A stretch of 64,000 nucleotides of DNA from Solea solea (lineage: Eukaryota; Chordata; Actinopteri; Pleuronectiformes; Soleidae): assembly GCF_958295425.1 (NCBI RefSeq), contig NC_081153.1:14165001-14229000 (forward strand). Reading direction: 5' to 3'. The position numbers and the translations under genes are program-made. Every line of letters begins with the position of its first letter. Position 1 is the first letter of the stretch. Under the pieces are notes generated by a model. That model did no database searches. It was not told where the DNA came from and worked only from the letters and a program-made list of their open reading frames with translations. Of the stretch, positions 62,797 to 64,000 are shown piece by piece.

Positions 62797-63742
62797 TGTA
62801 TGTAATATAACAAGGGTGACCACAACGCTGTCCTCCACTTATCAGATTCGGGATGATAAGGTGAAGATGTCCTTCTCAATGAAATCTGTCAATCAGGGAA
62901 CAGGGCGGGACTTGGACCCCAACAATGTCATGGCAGAGCAAGTGTTGGCATTTCTTTTTATTTGTTAGTGTCTGTGCATGTACAGTTGTGTCTTATAGAA
63001 ACCTGTGTGTGACTGTAGGCAGGATTCGAGACGACGTAGGCAGTTTAGAGACCAAACGGGCAACAGGATCACACTGGAGGCCGTGCTCAACACGACTTGT
63101 TCAAAGTGTGGCTGCAAAGGTAGGAACACCGACATTACATTTCACTGTCATATCTTAAAATGGGAAAATTCTGCAACCATTTGAATTCATGATTCTTTCT
63201 TTTTCAGGTCACTTTACAAAGGACTGTTTTTCTGCTCCGGGCTTGCAGTACGCTCTTTTGCCTGAAGAGGACGATGAAGGGCCACAGCAGCCACAGCAGC
63301 CACAGCAACAGACCTCCACAGCTGCACTACAGCAAGACTCAGACAAAAAGAAGAAGAAGAAGAAGGTGAATATTCAACAGCTTTATTGTAAAACAGTGTT
63401 TTTATTCCAGCTGTCTTCCACGTCTCTTTATGTGTCTTTCTTAGTGTCTAGGCTTAGTGCTGTTATGTGTTTGAGGTATTGAAACTGCTGCCCACTATTT
63501 CCATATCTCGCCATCATCACTATGCAAGTTCCTTTTATTACTGCACTTCTTTCTTTTTTTTTATAATTCAGGAGAAGAAAATGAAAAAGAGAAAGAGGGA
63601 GAGGAAGGAGTCGGAGAGCGACAGCAGCAGCAGCAACAGTGGGGAGTGTAAATCCAAGAGGAGGCGCCACGAGCGCTCGCACGACAGAGAGGACAAAAAG
63701 AAGAAGAAACACAAGAAACACAAATCTCACAAAAACAGCTGA
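61850..63742 (+). CDS. zcchc17: Zinc-finger CCHC protein 17 (S1 domain, pNO40)
   Basis: Zcchc17 is a nuclear/nucleolar RNA-binding protein associated with ribosome biogenesis and splicing. There are six coding exons: 61850-61988, 62653-62753, 62846-62941, 63023-63119, 63208-63365, 63572-63742. They sum to 762 nt, or 253 aa plus TGA (human 241). An S1 domain spans about residues 24-100 (GEVVSVQTYGAFVRLPGYKK, then LVHVSEMS). A CX2CX4HX4C zinc knuckle is formed by C138, C141, H146 and C151. The C-terminus is Lys/Arg/Ser-rich and ends KKHKKHKSHKNS, suggesting nuclear localisation. A Pro-Gln run (PQQPQQPQQQ) after the knuckle comes from CAG/CCACAG repeats and is absent from the human protein as I recall it. 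Exon 3 of the coding set ends at a weak donor, CAA|GTGTTG. Confidence 0.96.
62761..62793. repeat. (CA)n microsatellite next to a zcchc17 donor
   Basis: A CA array begins 8 nt after the coding exon end at 62,753, inside the 92-nt intron 62,754-62,845. It occupies about a third of that intron. Confidence 0.93.
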
Positions 63743-64000
63743 GACAGCGACACACAGTACAGCAGCAGCAGCTATCTCCCAGATGCAAAAAGGGGAAGTG
63801 GTTAGAAACAGACAGTGACTGACTTACACTTGTCTTTTCAAAGTCATTCCTCCACCACAAGCTTTTTGAAATAGAATCAGTCAAGCACATTTAGCCCCCC
63901 TCAAGTTAAAGATGGAAACTGAGCAAACACAAAAATTGAAAAGACAAGACCCACTTGTCCTAATGAAACCCCAGTCTCCCTCAAGGGAGAAGGGGGATTC
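63743..64000 (+). other. zcchc17: zcchc17 3'UTR (runs off the window or ends undetected)
   Basis: No AATAAA was seen on the plus strand after the stop at 63,742. The mRNA end probably lies beyond 64,000. No other gene is visible here. Confidence 0.55.

Overview
This window is vertebrate nuclear DNA, almost certainly from a teleost fish and probably a percomorph. Genes are split into many short exons with GT-AG introns. There are long CA/GT and TA microsatellites, and many fish-type interspersed repeats (hAT MITEs, a Tc1/mariner remnant, and a repeat ending in GGATGGATGG). I translated exons and checked reading phase across every junction. Names come from protein similarity recalled from vertebrate families; no database search was run.

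Layout, left to right. (1) 1-10,902: sequence that I infer is the first intron of a minus-strand syndecan-3 gene (sdc3), full of repeats. (2) 10,903-10,956: a signal-peptide exon read as sdc3 exon 1, inside a CpG-rich promoter region at about 9,985-11,350. (3) 10,957 to about 15,070: intergenic sequence with a LINE-like tail and dispersed repeats. (4) 16,680-37,752 (minus): complete pum1 coding region, 22 coding exons and 1,164 codons plus stop. A noncoding first exon lies near 41,765 and a roughly 1.5 kb 3'UTR is inferred. (5) 45,643-51,485 (minus): complete nkain1, 7 coding exons and 207 aa. (6) 54,485-60,631 (minus): complete snrnp40, 10 coding exons and 347 aa. (7) 61,850-63,742 (plus): complete zcchc17, 6 coding exons and 253 aa. 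It is head-to-head with snrnp40 across about 0.25 kb holding two ETS motifs in inverted orientation and two CCAAT boxes.

The order and orientation sdc3(-) pum1(-) nkain1(-) snrnp40(-) zcchc17(+) match the block I know from human chromosome 1p35, so this is conserved microsynteny. The genes are not a pathway. Pumilio-1 is a cytoplasmic mRNA-binding repressor, Nkain1 a membrane partner of the Na/K-ATPase, Snrnp40 a U5 snRNP WD40 protein, and Zcchc17 a nuclear/nucleolar S1 and zinc-knuckle RNA-binding protein. The last two share a promoter region and both act in RNA processing.

I found no sign of a new gene system. The most informative unusual features are in the transposon record: a MITE nested in a mariner remnant, a hAT MITE with a perfect 8-bp target duplication, a decayed hAT transposase BED finger, and two copies of one old element each split by a different later insertion. 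Other points are the 10-nt coding last exon of nkain1 and RFX-type X-box motifs.
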